DNA from: Dromiciops gliroides
Lineage: Eukaryota > Chordata > Mammalia > Microbiotheria > Microbiotheriidae
DNA: 64,000 nt
NCBI RefSeq assembly: GCF_019393635.1
Contig: NC_057861.1
Coordinates: forward strand, 742,564,732 to 742,628,731
Direction: 5' to 3'
The position numbers and the translations under genes were made by a program. Shown piece by piece: positions 11,016-22,700 of the stretch (its first letter is position 1; every line of letters begins with the position of its first letter). Under the pieces are notes generated by a model. The model had not been told where the DNA came from and made no database searches. It worked only from the letters and a program-made list of their open reading frames with translations.

Positions 11016-11058
<43 letters not shown>
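11015..11058. repeat. (AC)n microsatellite
   Basis: About 21 CA units following aagata. Confidence 0.95.
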
Positions 11059-11061
<3 letters not shown>

Positions 11062-11199
11062 TTACACACCGGCAGGCAGAGAGTGTGGGCCTAAGGGGTC
11101 AGCATCCTGGAAGAGCAGTGGCAGATGGTTGTGGGGCAGTGTTGAGGGGCTGGGTAGAGGTGGGGTTTCCCTTCCCCTCCAGTCCACATAACCTGTTCA

Positions 11200-11330
11200 C
11201 AGCAGATTACAACAGAGTCATAGATAGGATCATAGAGTGTGCTGCAAGGAACCTCTGAAGTCATCTACTCCAATCCCTCATCTTATAGAAGAGGAAACTG
11301 AGGCCCATGGAGGTTAAGTGTCATACAACA
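11200..11330 (-). repeat. MIR-like fragment
   Basis: Antisense MIR-like order: catagagtgtgctgcaagga, tccaatccctcatcttatag, gaggaaactgaggccc. Confidence 0.45.
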
Positions 11331-11421
11331 GAGAAGGTTTTGATCTGAAAAAGACCTTTGAGGAAGCTGAGGCCCACATGAAATGACTTGCTAAAAGTCC
11401 TACAAGTAGTGAATTATGATC

Positions 11422-11571
11422 TTTTTTTTTTTTTTTGGTGAGGCAATTGGGGTTAAGTGACTTGCCCAGGGTCACACAGCTAGTAAGTGTTAAGTGTCTG
11501 AGGCCGGATTTGAGCTCAGGTACTCCTGACTCCAGGGCTGGTGCTCTATCCACTGTGCCACCTAGCTGCCC
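11422..11571 (-). repeat. WSINE1-like SINE
   Basis: Minus-strand A-type copy. The target duplication is tgaattatgatct. Confidence 0.92.
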
Positions 11572-11619
11572 TGAATTATGATCTTAATTATAGACTTTTG
11601 ATTAATATACTGATGCACT

Positions 11620-12560
11620 CAGTGATCTTTAATAATAATCATTATCATTAGCAATAATAATAATAACAGCCTAAATTTTTATGGTGCTATGTGGATGTGA
11701 TCTCACTTGCTTCCTACTACAAGCCTGTAGGGAACTCACAACTGTCTGCCTCATCAATTATCTGGCTGGGATTATAAAACAGCAAATCATAAGGAGCAGG
11801 GGGAGGGCAGGTCTTCTAGAAGCAAGCACCTAGACAGCCATGGAGTATTCTGGTGAAGGGCTAACAAGGCCTCTGAGGCCACTGTGCTAAATGACTTTCT
11901 GTTATCAGGCTTCTGTATCAGATGAGACCATGCGTGTAAAATGCTTTGTGAACCCTGAAATCCTACACAAATGGGAGATGAGGATGGTGCCTTTTATCTT
12001 ATTTATGTATTTTATCTAATTTTTTTGATGATGCCTTTTAAATAGGTCATGCTTGTCAGAGTTTTGGTTTCTTTCTTTCAGTAGGCTGTTGTCTGCCACA
12101 TTTTGCTGCCACCAACGTGCCTAGCTTTAGGGATCCTGACTTTTCCTCTCCTATCCACCATTGTTTGCTACTTGTAATCCACAATGGGATGAGAACACAG
12201 ATAATTAATTGCATTAGAGTTTATGGTAAAGTAAGAGTTAAGAGACCCTGAGCAATAACCCTGATCAGTTTTTTACTATTCTATACAGTTCAAAGTCTCT
12301 GGACTAGTGATATATAACTGCATTTCTGCCCACGACTTGACTTTGAACTACACTATATATATCTATATCTATATCTAGATATCTAGAGATATATTTTACC
12401 TATATTCATATAAATGAATAAGAGATATGAAATCTATAAAGACTGAATTTCAGAAGTGCCAGAAACTTCTTTTCCTTTCTAATTTTGGCTTGACTATTTC
12501 TGTACATGAACATAATGGAGGATTTGCAGAATCACAGAGTTTAAAGAAACCTCAGAGGAC
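11620..12560. other. Mostly unrecognised, AT-rich
   Basis: An AT-rich patch with short ATATCT runs near 12350-12410 and a weak MIR-like piece near 11690-11740. No gene is seen. Confidence 0.4.
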
Positions 12561-12576
12561 AGCTAATTAAATCCAA

Positions 12577-12960
12577 GTCAAGTCAGCAAGAATTTATTAA
12601 GAGCTTACTGTATGTCAGATAGGAGGCAGCTGAGTGGCTCAGTGGATAGAGTGCTAGGACTGGAGTCAGGAAAACTCAAGTTCAAATCCAGCCTCAAACA
12701 CTTACTAGCCTTGTGACCCCGGACAAATCACTTAACATCTGTTTGCTTTAATCTACTGGGAAAGGACATGGCAAACCACTCCAAGATCTTTGCTGAGAAA
12801 ACCCCATGGATGGTATCGGTGTGATAGGGTTCACAGGGTCAGGAAGAGTCAGGTGTGACTAAATGACTTAACAACAACACATGTCAGGCTCTGTGCCAAG
12901 TGATGGGATACAAATACAAACCAAAAGACCAGCCCTCAAGGAGTTTCTATTCTAATAGGG
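12577..12960 (+). repeat. Ancient MIR3/THER-like repeat, split
   Basis: Starts as gaatttattaagagcttac, is interrupted at 12616, and resumes with ctctgtgccaagtgatggga and ccctcaaggagtttctattc. Confidence 0.5.
12616..12880 (+). repeat. RTE-tailed SINE
   Basis: Head gaggcagctgagtggctcag, then gcaaaccactccaagatctt, ending gactaaatgacttaacaaca. The apparent target duplication is tatgtcag / catgtcag. Confidence 0.8.
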
Positions 12961-13373
12961 TAAGCCATCATATAAAAGGGGTTGGGAAGGACCCATGGAT
13001 AGGAATGGTGGCAAAGGTTGGGGAGCAAAACTTGGATAGTCTGAGCCCTTCCACAAATCGGAGATAGTAGGAAGAGACACTCACCAATGGGGATGGGAGC
13101 CACCTTTAGGACATTCAGAAGGGCAAAGACCCTTTGCATAACTAAGAAGCCTCTACAGCCTAGCAGCCCTCACCATTCTTGTCCTCATTACATTTGTGGA
13201 GCCTGTGTATCCCATAGCTTACATGATGCTGCTCTCTGCTGGTTGACCACTCTCCTGTCTGACCATTCACTCCTTCTCAGTCTCCTTTTCTGGGTCCATG
13301 TCCCATGTAGAGCCAAGTCAACAAAGTTGATTAAATACGTGTATTCTCTAGGGCCTTGTCCTCTTTCCTTTTC

Positions 13374-13521
13374 CTTTTTTTTTTTTGTGAGGCAATTGGG
13401 GTTAAGTGACTTGCCCAGGGTCACACAGCTAGTAAGTGTCAAGGGTCTGAGGTCGGATTTGAACTCAGGTCCTCCTGAATTCAGGGCCAGTGTTCTATCC
13501 ACTGCGCCACCTAGCTGCCCC
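13374..13521 (-). repeat. WSINE1-like SINE
   Basis: Minus-strand full-length copy, oligo-T to ctagctgcccc. It has an A-type tail but the body variant gtgtcaa. Confidence 0.9.
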
Positions 13522-13639
13522 ATTCCTTGTTTTCTTAATACTTTCCTTAGGAGCCTTTATCAGCTCTCATGGGTCCGAGTAGCATCTCCTTGAGGATGAC
13601 TACAAATCTACGTATCCAGTTTTCTCTGTACAACACATT

Positions 13640-14710
13640 TCGCTGGTTCTCCCCTTCTGAATGGCCTGCAGTTCTGTCACACTCAACATGTCCAAATCCT
13701 AAACTGGCTCCTCTGAACTGCCCGAAGACAACAACGCTTTCCTAATCACCCATGTTCCCAACCTTGGCATCTTCGTTGTCTTTTCTCCTTACACAATCTA
13801 GTTCCAATTCTTGCCCATTTGACCTTCTCTGTCTCTTGCATTGTCATTCTTCTCTTCACTGGAAAACCCATGACCCCAGCCCAGGCCTTCATCACCTTTC
13901 ACCTGGAATATTATAATCATCTAACTGATTCTAGCTTTCTACAATCCATCTCCCACGAAGTTGGCAAATAAATGCTCCCAGAGCACCAGACTGTGTCACT
14001 CTCCTCCTCCAAAATATTCAGGGGCTCCCCATTGCCCGGAGGCTAAAATGCAGATGGCTTAAACTGACAGCTAAGATGCTCCAACCAACCTTTCCATCTT
14101 GACATCTTATCGTTGCTTATCATGAACTATATGTTCCAGCCAAGAGGAATTGCCTGTTACACGTTCCCTGAACTCGATTCTGTCCATACATTTGTATAGG
14201 CCATTCTCCCCCTTCTTGGAAGGTCTGCCCTCATCTCTGCCTCTTCGTATCCTCAGCTCAGGCCCCACCTTCTCCGGGAAGCCTTCCCTGCTCGCCGAAG
14301 GAGTCAGTGCATCCCCTAACTCCACACTCTGTACTTGTTGGTATGGAAAACCTGATAGAATGTAAACTTCTGGAGAGCAACAGCTGTTTTCTTTGTGACT
14401 TTGTATTCCTAGTGCACTGAACATTGTTGCTGTTGTTCAGTCATGTCCAACTCTTTGTGACCCCATTTGGGGTTTTCTTGGCATAGATACTGGAGTGGCT
14501 TTTTACAAATGAAGAAACTGAGGCAAACAGGATTAAATGACTTGCCCAGGGTCACATTGCTAGCAAGTGTCTGGAGCTGGATTTGAACTCATGAAGAGGA
14601 GGCTTCCTGACTCCAGGCTTGGCACTCTATCCGCTGAACCACCCCATTGCTTCCTCAGCATCTATGTGCCTGGCACATAGTAGTTAATAGATGCTTGCTA
14701 AATTGAATTT
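13640..14710 (+). repeat. L2 3' region, split by a SINE
   Basis: Sense L2: gactgtgtcactctcctcct, aaaatattcaggggctcccc, gccttccctgctcgccg, gtattcctagtgcactgaac. After the SINE at 14424-14654 it ends with tgcctggcacatagtagtta and atagatgcttgctaaattga. Confidence 0.75.
14424..14654 (-). repeat. RTE-tailed SINE
   Basis: Antisense copy inside the L2 end: ttgttcagtcatgtccaact, gaccccatttggggttttct, ending near the antisense MIR-like head. Confidence 0.8.
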
Positions 14711-14739
14711 CTATAACAAGTCAGCCAAAATGGCTGTGA

Positions 14740-15140
14740 GGAGGGAGCAATATGTAATTAGTCTGGAAGGACACCTTGGAGTCAGATTGTGAAGGGCCTT
14801 AAATGACAAAGGAGTTTATACTTGATTCTAGGGACAATAGGGAGCTATTGAAACTTCTTGAGCAGGGAGGAACCTAGTCAGGCCTGTGTTTGAAGAATAT
14901 TGGTTTGGCAGCTGGATAAAAGATGGATGAGGGAAAGGAGAGGCAGGATGCAGGGAGACTATGTGGCTATTGCTGCAGTGAGGTGAGAAGGATCGAGGGC
15001 CTGAACTAAGGTGGTTGTATGGGTACAGAAGAGGAGAGATGAGAGAGAGAGATGTTGTGGAAATAGCGTTGGCAAGATGTGGCAAGGGGACTGATTGGAT
15101 AATGAAGTATGAAGAGGCAGAAGGACTGAATGAACACACC
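14740..15140 (-). repeat. L2 ORF2 fragment
   Basis: Antisense L2: gaagggccttaaatgacaaa, tagggagctattgaaacttc, atcgagggcctgaactaagg. The same order recurs near 34.0-34.3 kb. Confidence 0.65.
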
Positions 15141-16100
15141 CCTAGAAACTTAAGTGGATCTTAAGTAGGCCAGAGAGGGACCACACAGTATTTGTTGATA
15201 TTTATTATCTGGACTACTTGCTTTAGTCTAGGAGACTGCCTGGGGACAGGTTCTAGGGGTCTGGTCTTCTGATTTTGGATCGATGTGAATGAAGCTGTGT
15301 GTGGCCTTCTGACTGAGTGACCCAAAGTACTTTGTCAAGTGATAATCAAGGTGCTCAGCAGGGGCCCAGACACTGCCCCCACTCAGGAAGCCCCCTCCCC
15401 TCTTCCCAGTAGGCTGCTCGGGTGAACAATGCAGGATCACATTAATCCCGGCTAAATACCATGACTAACAGATGGAAGGAGGATCCGTGGCTCTTGGGCA
15501 GTTCTGCTGTACTTCATTCTCTCTCCAAGGGCAGCCACGCCCTCCTCTGCAGTGACACCGACCTCTTCTGTCTGTGCTGCTGGGCTGATGCAGATGTTCT
15601 CACTTAATGGGGAAGTACCTTCTGCCCTGAGGTCCCCAGGTGGCTCCTGGAAAAAAAAAAAAAAGCCTTGGAGATGACAGAAAGTAATTGACTTACTCAG
15701 GCCTTCAGGGCCAGGCTGGAGGTGTCTCACACCGCCTAGAGGTCACAGGCAGGAAAGCAGGAGAAAAATTCTGAGCTGGTCAAGTTAGGGTGTTGTTTCC
15801 TCATAGAAGAGAATCCTGGGACAGCCCAAAAGGTTCTGCTAGAGAAGGGTCTATATCTTCATAACTTCAAAACATATGGAGGGAGACTTCCCATGGACAG
15901 TATGATAGGGGTAGAAGAGAGAGATGAGTCAGCTCGTCTGGGGATTTCAGCGTGGGCTAATAACTGAGAATCCAAATCAAGGGTCTTCTTGTACCAGTTA
16001 CTATTTTGTTCATTTATTGCTCTTGTTTATTCTCTTACGCCATTTAATAAAAAGGGGAGGCAATTTTATGTTGGCTGACTGGTTAAAACTCAAAAAGAGA
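15141..16100. other. No recognised feature
   Basis: Largely unique DNA. A short oligo-A lies near 15650. No gene structure is seen. Confidence 0.4.
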
Positions 16101-16101
16101 G

Positions 16102-16258
16102 GGGGCAGCTGGGTGGTGCAGTGGGTAGAGCACCGGCCCTGGATTCGGGAGGACCTGAGTTCAAATCCGACCTCAGACACTTTACACTTACTAGCTGTGT
16201 GACCCTGGACAAGTCACTTAACCCCAATTGCCTCACCAAAAACAAACACAAAAAACCC
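16102..16258 (+). repeat. WSINE1-like SINE
   Basis: Plus-strand A-type copy. The target duplication is ctcaaaaagaga / ctcaaaaagaaa. Confidence 0.9.
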
Positions 16259-16340
16259 CTCAAAAAGAAAAGGAATGAGAGGGCTGTGGTTTTTGGAAAG
16301 CGGCTGGCTCAAGTCCAGGAATGGGTCACTTTAGGGTCCA

Positions 16341-16477
16341 GGTTTTTGGTTTTGTTTTGGTAGGCAATCAGGGTTAAGTGACTTGCCCAGGGTCACTCTG
16401 CTGGTAAGTATCTGAGGTCAAATTTGAATTCAGGTCCTCCAGACTCCAGGGCTGATGCTCTGTGCCACCTAGTGGCC
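16341..16477 (-). repeat. Diverged WSINE1-like SINE
   Basis: Minus-strand copy with extra changes (ggtcactctgctggtaagta), so it is older than most others here. Confidence 0.75.
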
Positions 16478-16839
16478 TTGAGCTGAGATCCTTAACCTGG
16501 GGTCAACTGACCCCTGGATAGATATCAGAGGTCCATGATCTTGAATAGGAAAAAAAAATTACATCTTTAGTTCAATATACTTGGTTTCTTTTGTAATTTT
16601 ATGTATTTTATTTTATGCATTTATTTTATTCTGAGGAGTCCATAGGCTTCCCCAGATTTCCAGAGGGCTCCATCATCCCCAAAAGGTTGAGTACCTTCTT
16701 CATAGTATTTAGGAATAACCTTGCTTGTTTTAGGCATCACTTCTCCCCTCCCCCTACTTTCTATTTCAAGAAATATAGGAAGGGACAGGGCAGGTTATAG
16801 GATACGTGGGAAGGAAGGGTCATTTACTGTGGTTATCTC

Positions 16840-16990
16840 TGAGGCTCACTTAACTGCTCCGGTTAAGTGACTTGTTCAGGTCACAGAGGTAGCATGTGAA
16901 TAATAGCAAAGCCAGGATCTGAATCCAGGTCCTTGGATTACATACAAATCCTACATTCTTTCACAGCATCACATCAGGCTTGGTGGAATT
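16840..16990 (-). repeat. MIR fragment
   Basis: Antisense MIR: cggttaagtgacttgttcag, gcaaagccaggatctgaatc, cattctttcacagcatcaca. Confidence 0.6.
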
Positions 16991-17194
16991 CACTGGATCG
17001 CGACAGGAGTTTTTTTTTTTTTGGGGGGGGGGTCATTCCTTTCACAGGAATTTTAAACCATTAGGGACCGGGTCAAAGAAAATGACATGAGTCATTGATA
17101 CTCAATTACTGAAAGATTTCCAATGAGAGTAGAGAAGGTGGACTCTGTATAATCATTGGGGTTGTGCCAAGGTATCTAATACTGTTACAATGAA

Positions 17195-17370
17195 GGTCAT
17201 AGAATCATAGCTTTAGAAATGGGAGAGCCATAAGAGGCTCTTGAATCAAATCTCTTTTACGGATGAATAAACTGAGGACCAGAAGGACTAATCAATTTGC
17301 CCATAGTCACCCAGGTGGCAAACCTAGGATGGGCCCCAGGTACACTGACCTCACACCCACTGCTCTTTTG
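17195..17370 (-). repeat. MIR fragment
   Basis: Antisense MIR-like: tttacggatgaataaactga, tttgcccatagtcacccagg, cccactgctcttttgactgt. Confidence 0.5.
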
Positions 17371-17714
17371 ACTGTCCCATGCATGTTGTCTTCCCTGTCA
17401 CTTACATGCTTGTCAATTGCAATGATGTTCTAGTGACATCTGGGGAGAGGGGCAAGGGAGAACCTCTGCCTGGAAATGTTATGGACACAGGGGGAGGGAT
17501 GAGGAAGAAGAAAGTGTCTTTAAAAATATGTAAGTCCATATCCCCCGGAGGAAGGGGGAATTTGAGCTGGGTTTTGAATAACAAACTCATTCCCGTAGCT
17601 GAAAGCCACAGCAGTACAAATATGAACTTGGATAAATTCAGGTTTCCTCTCCTTTACTTCTATAAGCCCATGAGTGAGGCCCCATCAGGGGAGTAGCATT
17701 CTCTCTCTCTCTCT

Positions 17715-17905
17715 CCCTCTCTCTAATGTAATAAATATTTTTATTTATAGTTTTGGGTTCTAATTTTTATCCCTCCTTCCCTCCTTCCTTTCCCCTCTTC
17801 GTGAGGTGGCAAGCAATCAGATATGGGTTATACATGTATGATTTTGTAAAACATTACCATATTTGTCATTTTGTTCAAGAAAACTTGATTAAAAGGGGAA
17901 AAAAA
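17715..17905 (-). repeat. L1 3' end
   Basis: Antisense L1 3' UTR: ttttgggttctaatttttat, C/T-rich tract, aggtggcaagcaatcagata, gggttatacatgtatgattt. Confidence 0.7.
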
Positions 17906-19000
17906 TGAAAGAAAGTGAAAACTCTTTTTCTTTTTGAACCAAAAAGATAAGTAAAATGCCAGGAATTTGGCCAGGTTTGGAAAGGTCTCAAGCCTTTATT
18001 CAGAACTCTAGTAATCTTAGAAGGGCAAGAGAACCAACGTCCCATCATGTTCTTGGCTAAGGGTCCTCCCCTGCCTTTCAAGTGAGAAAGACCGAGGGTT
18101 TTAGATGCTGCCTGTAAGGGCAGTATGAAGTGTCTTATAGCTGCCAAAAAGCAAACACAATCCCAGGCTGCCTTAATAGACTTATCAAGACCCAATCAAA
18201 GGAGATAGTGATCCCCTTGCGCCCCACACTGCAAATACTGTGATTGTCTATGCAGGTTGCTAGAAAGACAATGAAGAGTGCTGGTGAGGGCGGGTAGGGT
18301 GTGTCAACCATGTCCTTTGAGGAGGAATGAATTGGGGTTATTTACCTTGGAAGAGAGAAGACAGGGATGGATTTAGGGGGATAATGGGTTTATTCATCCT
18401 TTATATGTCTAGGGGCTTTGTGAATATAGAATCAAATCTCACCTCTGACAAATAAATACTAGCTATGGGATCCCCACAAACTCTCAATGTCCTGGCACCT
18501 AGGGTGACCTGCTAGGGGAGTTTCGTTTCCCTATATCCAGAATCCACAGGTTTCAGTTCAGGTTAGGGATTCGTTTTCTAACGTTTAGAACTAGCCCCAG
18601 ATGGCTTCCTTTTGAGACGCTGAGCTTGCAGGTGCTGAAGTATTCTATCAGGATGGTCATTTTTCAGGGCTGTTGTAGATTTCTGCTGTGGGGTTGGCCT
18701 AAATGACCCTCATCATGCTTTCTCCCTCCAAAGAGAGAACGCAAGAGAACGGACCCTGGTAGTATCCCACCCCTACCCGAGATATTTTGTTCCTTCTTTT
18801 TTTGGTGGAGCTGGAACTTCATCACTTCAGAGAGTCCCTGGTAAGGAAATCCTGTCTGTCCAGCTGGCCCTCGGGGTGTTGAAAGGATACGATTTGAGGG
18901 TGCCCATTAATCTAGTGGTCGTCCAAAAAAGAACTTGAACCCAAGTTTTCCTGATCCCAAGGACAGCTCTCCTTTCTCCCCCTATTCACGGCTATCTTTA
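17906..19000. other. Upstream flank, no recognised feature
   Basis: Unique-looking DNA just ahead of the CpG island. I cannot support an exon or a named repeat here. Confidence 0.4.
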
Positions 19001-19009
19001 TTTGAGGGA

Positions 19010-19150
19010 GCTTATTATTCCCATTTTACAGATTAGGAAACTGAGGTTCAAAAGGTTAAAGGATTTCAGGCGCCTGGAAGGCTTTCGCTCAGGATCACTC
19101 CGTATGTTATCAGAGGGAGGATTCGAATTCAAGTCTTGTCCATGGTACTC
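19010..19150 (-). repeat. MIR fragment
   Basis: Antisense MIR: ttcccattttacagattagg, aaactgaggttcaaaaggtt, ggattcgaattcaagtctt. It lies about 320 bases before the coding start. Confidence 0.65.
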
Positions 19151-19370
19151 TAAGGTCAGCCCAGATCCTTTAGGCCCCCGCTGCCTCCACTGTCAATTCC
19201 TCAATTTATTAGAGTTGGGGGGTGGAGGGGAGGGTGTATCTTTCCTTCTCTCTCTCTTCCCCCTCCTTTTCTTCTTACTGTCCCTCTTGTCTCCCTCCTC
19301 CTCCTCCCTTCTCCTCTCCCTCCGCCTCCCTACCCTTTTGCTCCCTCCGCCCCCGCGGCTTTCGCGAGGC

Positions 19371-19378
19371 CACGTGAC
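19371..19378. promoter_or_regulatory. E-box CACGTGAC
   Basis: Canonical CACGTG core with flanking AC, about 100 bases before the start codon. USF and MiT/TFE family factors are known to bind such sites. Use here is inferred. Confidence 0.45.
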
Positions 19379-19414
19379 CGCCTGGCTCCGCCCCAGGCCC
19401 TGCCCCACGGCTCG

Positions 19415-19426
19415 TGCGCACGCGCC
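19415..19426. promoter_or_regulatory. NRF1-like site
   Basis: tgcgcacgcgcc is close to the palindromic NRF1 consensus and lies in the CpG island about 50 bases before the start codon. Confidence 0.45.
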
Positions 19427-19472
19427 CTGCCATCCGGCAATCTTCCGGAGCCGTCTCCGGCGGGGGCGGCCC

Positions 19473-19751
19473 ATGGCTTGGCGGGGCCTGGAGGGCTCGA
19501 ACCCGGGCTCGGGCTCGGGCTCCCGGCAGCCTCTGGAGGAAGAGGTGGCGGCGGCCGAGGAGGAAGAGGAGGCGGCGGCAGGCGCGACGGAGGAGGAGGA
19601 GGAGGAGGAGGAGGAGGAGGAAGAGGAGGAGGAGGAGGAGGAAGGCGGCGGGGGCCGGGGCCGGGGCCAGCTGCGCTGGGACGGCTTCTCGGCCTGGCTG
19701 CACTGCGTGTGTGTGGTGGGCTTCGACCTGGAGTTGGGCCAGGCCGTGGAG
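19473..19751 (+). CDS. DENND6A: DENND6A exon 1 (coding part)
   Basis: Codons 1-93, phase 0 exit, donor GAG|gtgagg. The start is placed at MAWRGLEG because the human protein begins similarly (MALRGPAG). The context cccATGg is only fair at -3. The frame stays open upstream to 19002, so stop codons do not fix the start; similarity does. The exon has an acidic N-terminus with an 18-Glu run (residues 40-57), a GGGGRGRG linker, then the start of the DENN module. Confidence 0.93.
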
Positions 19752-22700
19752 GTGAGGCCCGGGCCCGGGCCGGGGGCGCGCGGGAGCCCCCCCCCTTCCG
19801 CCTCGCTCGCTCCCCTCCCCTGCCCTCATCCTCCCCCATCCTCCCTCTCCCCTCCCCAAGACAAAGGAGAGCCACCCCTCCATCCCCTCCCTCCTTCACC
19901 CCCTTCCCATCTCCATCCCCCTCCCTCCTTCACCCCCTTCCCATCTCCATCCCCCTCTCTCCTTCACCCCCTTTCTCCAGCCCCTTCCATCCCCTTTGCC
20001 TTCACCCCCACCCTTTTTCTACCCCCTTCCCCTCCATATCCTCCATCCCCCCTCCCCCCCATGTCCCTTCCCTCTCCATCCCCTTCATCCTCTTCCTCTC
20101 TCAATTCCCTCCTCTTCTTCCCCTTTCCTCTGTCTCTCTCCATTCTCTTCCCCTCTGTCCTCTCCATACCCTCCTCTTCAGTCCCTCTGGCTCTCCCCCC
20201 CACCCCATGTCCCCTTCTCCTATGTCCCCGTCTGGCCTCGGAGCCCACCGATGGTCATGTTACCCGTAGACTTAAAGCTGTCAAAGACTTGAGGTCCAAT
20301 CCCATCATTTTACTGAGGAAACTGAGGCACAGAGCATTCAAGGGTCTTGCCCAAGATCACACAAGTAGTATGGGGGTGGATTCAAACTCAGATCTGATGA
20401 CTCCCGATCCAGGGCTCTTTGCACACACTGCATCTCATTGACAATGCTCAAGGAAAAGGTCCAAGGGGGCAGCTTCTTTGCTCTGCTTTGCTCCATTGAT
20501 ACTGGTTTCTTTCACTGACGTGTCTCTCAGTGAATTAACTTGACTTCATCCTGGGAAAGCTAAGCAGGGAGTTTGCTTTGGATAGTTAATGAAGTGGAAG
20601 AAAGCAGTTGATAAGTTGAAGTGTAATAAAGAAACTACCTGGAATACTTTTTTTGAGAATATTTCTTTCCATTCACTATAGGATCTTAGATCTAGAAGGT
20701 AGCTAGGTGGCTCAGTGAACCTAGGCCTGGAGTTCAAATCCAGCTTCAGAGGCTTACTGGCTGTGTGACCCACAACAAGCCGCTTAACCTATGTTTACCT
20801 TAATCCACTGGAGAAGGAAATGGCAAACTATTCCAGTATCTTTGCCAAGAAAACCCTATGATGAGGTTATGAAGGATCAGACAGAACGGAACGACTAAAT
20901 AAAAGATCTAGACCTGGCAGAGCCCAAACCTCTCATCTTATGGAAAAGGAAACTGAGGCACAGATAGCTTAGGGGATTTACCCAAGCTCATCCAGGTAGT
21001 GTCAGGTGTGATTTGAACTCAGATTATTGGACTTCAAAACCAGCACTCTTTGTGTTGCAGTCACTGAACGTGCTTGAGGATGGGGACAAAAGTATGACAG
21101 CCTCATTGCCTGTTCTTTGTTCCATAAATGTTCAATTTTTCATTGACCCATGTGGTTTGACTGACTTCTTGGGGGGTGGGGTGGGTGAGAGGTAAGCTTG
21201 GGCCTGGGTGTTTACAGTTGATTCACAGAGCTGTAATAGAGAAACATGCCCTGACACTCTACGGGAAGTTCCAGGGGAGAGGGCTGGGAGATGCTTCAGA
21301 GATCCCAGAGGCCCTGCAGCTCTTGTTTTACAGATGAAGAAACTGAGGCTTTCATTCTTGGCGCTTTCTCCTCTTCCACAGCTTCTTTGGTCTTGGAGCA
21401 AGTGTTTTCTATTTAAGTTCATTTCCCCTTTTGATGGTTATTTCTTGACATGGATGAGTGTTTCTGGAATATTTAGGAAGTCATTGTCAGGATGGGTGTG
21501 GAAGAGGAAGCATTGTCTTGGTTTCATTTTTGGTGCAGGGGGGCTAGGCAAAAAGGAATTTAGGTTTGCTTTGTCCTTTCTATATGAGGAGTCCAGCTAC
21601 TGATTTGTAGATGAGAAGAATGTGCTTTTTTTTTTTTTTTGGTGAGGCAGTTGGGGTTAAGTGACTTGCCCAGGGTCACACACTAAGTGTCAAGCATCTG
21701 AGGCCGGATTTGAACTCAGGAACTCCTGAATCCAGGGCTGGTGCTTTATCCACTGTGCCACCTAGCTGCCCCAAGAATGTGTTTTTGAAAATGGGTGCAA
21801 GCATTGTTAACTAACTCCCACTGTCTGTAAGGGGTGCATTTCAAGTTATTTGGTTCAGTCTTAGTGTTGGGTTTTTATTTCCTTTCATCTTGTAACCTAC
21901 TGGATTTGCCATAAGACTGGCCAGGGTGATGCTGAAAGCTGACTGTGGTACAGAGCTTTTCTTACCTAAGATGAATAGCTTGTTGGATTTTAGACCATTT
22001 GTTGGAAGCCTCCTATATTGCTAGCCACCGTGTTACAGAATGCAAGAACACCGGTGAAACGGCTCCATCTGACCTCAGGGACCTCCCTTCTGCTGGTCCA
22101 GTGAAGGGCTCAGGCTCTTGTATTAGCATTTAGTGACAGGAGCTGGCTTAATCTCTTCCTTGGGAAGACCTGAGTTCTAGCCTCTCCTCTGACTCATGGT
22201 GGCTTAGGGACCTTGAGCTAGTCATTTAACCTCTCAGTGCACCAGAAAACTGTAAGATTTTAAAGTGCAGTAGTAGGAGATCCTTCTGTCACTGAGGTCA
22301 AAGGATGGGTCCCTGAAAGATGTCTAGCTTTGAGCTTAGGACCTTGTTAGACTGCCCTCTTAAGCAGATTTATAAAGATTATTGATTATATGATCCGGGA
22401 AGATGAAGAATTAATCAAAGGTAATGAGCAGACACTTCATTTATCAACAACAGGGGCAAGAAATTTATAAACCATGTCACCTATTAACTTGAAATCCTAT
22501 ATACTTTTTTTAAAAAAATTTTTTTGGTGAGGCAATTGGGGTTAAGTGACTTGCCCAGGGACACACAGCCAGTAAGTTTTAAGTGTCTGAGGCTGGATTT
22601 GAACTCAGGTCCTCCTGACTCTCCAGGGCCGGTACTCTATCCACTATGCCACCTAGCTGCCCCCTATATACTTCTTTTTTTTCCTTTTCCTTTTTTTTTT

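Larger units (their letters stand above)
19330..19800 (+). promoter_or_regulatory. DENND6A: CpG-island promoter of DENND6A
   Basis: A sharp rise in GC and CpG covers the first exon and about 140 bases ahead of it. I see no TATA box at a fitting distance. Visible sites are an E-box CACGTGAC (19371-19378), a GC box ctccgcccc just after it, an NRF1-like tgcgcacgcgcc (19415-19426) and an ETS-like cttccgg (19442-19448). These are typical of a broadly expressed housekeeping promoter. The transcription start cannot be fixed from sequence. Confidence 0.75.

Noticed and set aside
19002-19472. N-terminal extension of DENND6A upstream of the chosen ATG
   Set aside because: The frame is open, but the upstream part is a MIR fragment and promoter DNA, and similarity to the human protein begins at MAWRG.
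19275-19899. Long antisense frames of 189 and 202 residues over exon 1, rich in Pro, Arg and Leu
   Set aside because: They mirror the GC-rich exon and the GAG repeat. No start, splice or similarity supports them.
19752-20441. Read-through of exon 1 into intron 1 as a 479-residue protein
   Set aside because: The donor GAG|gtgagg and the exact phase match to exon 2 explain the end of the coding part; the extension is low-complexity Pro/Ser.
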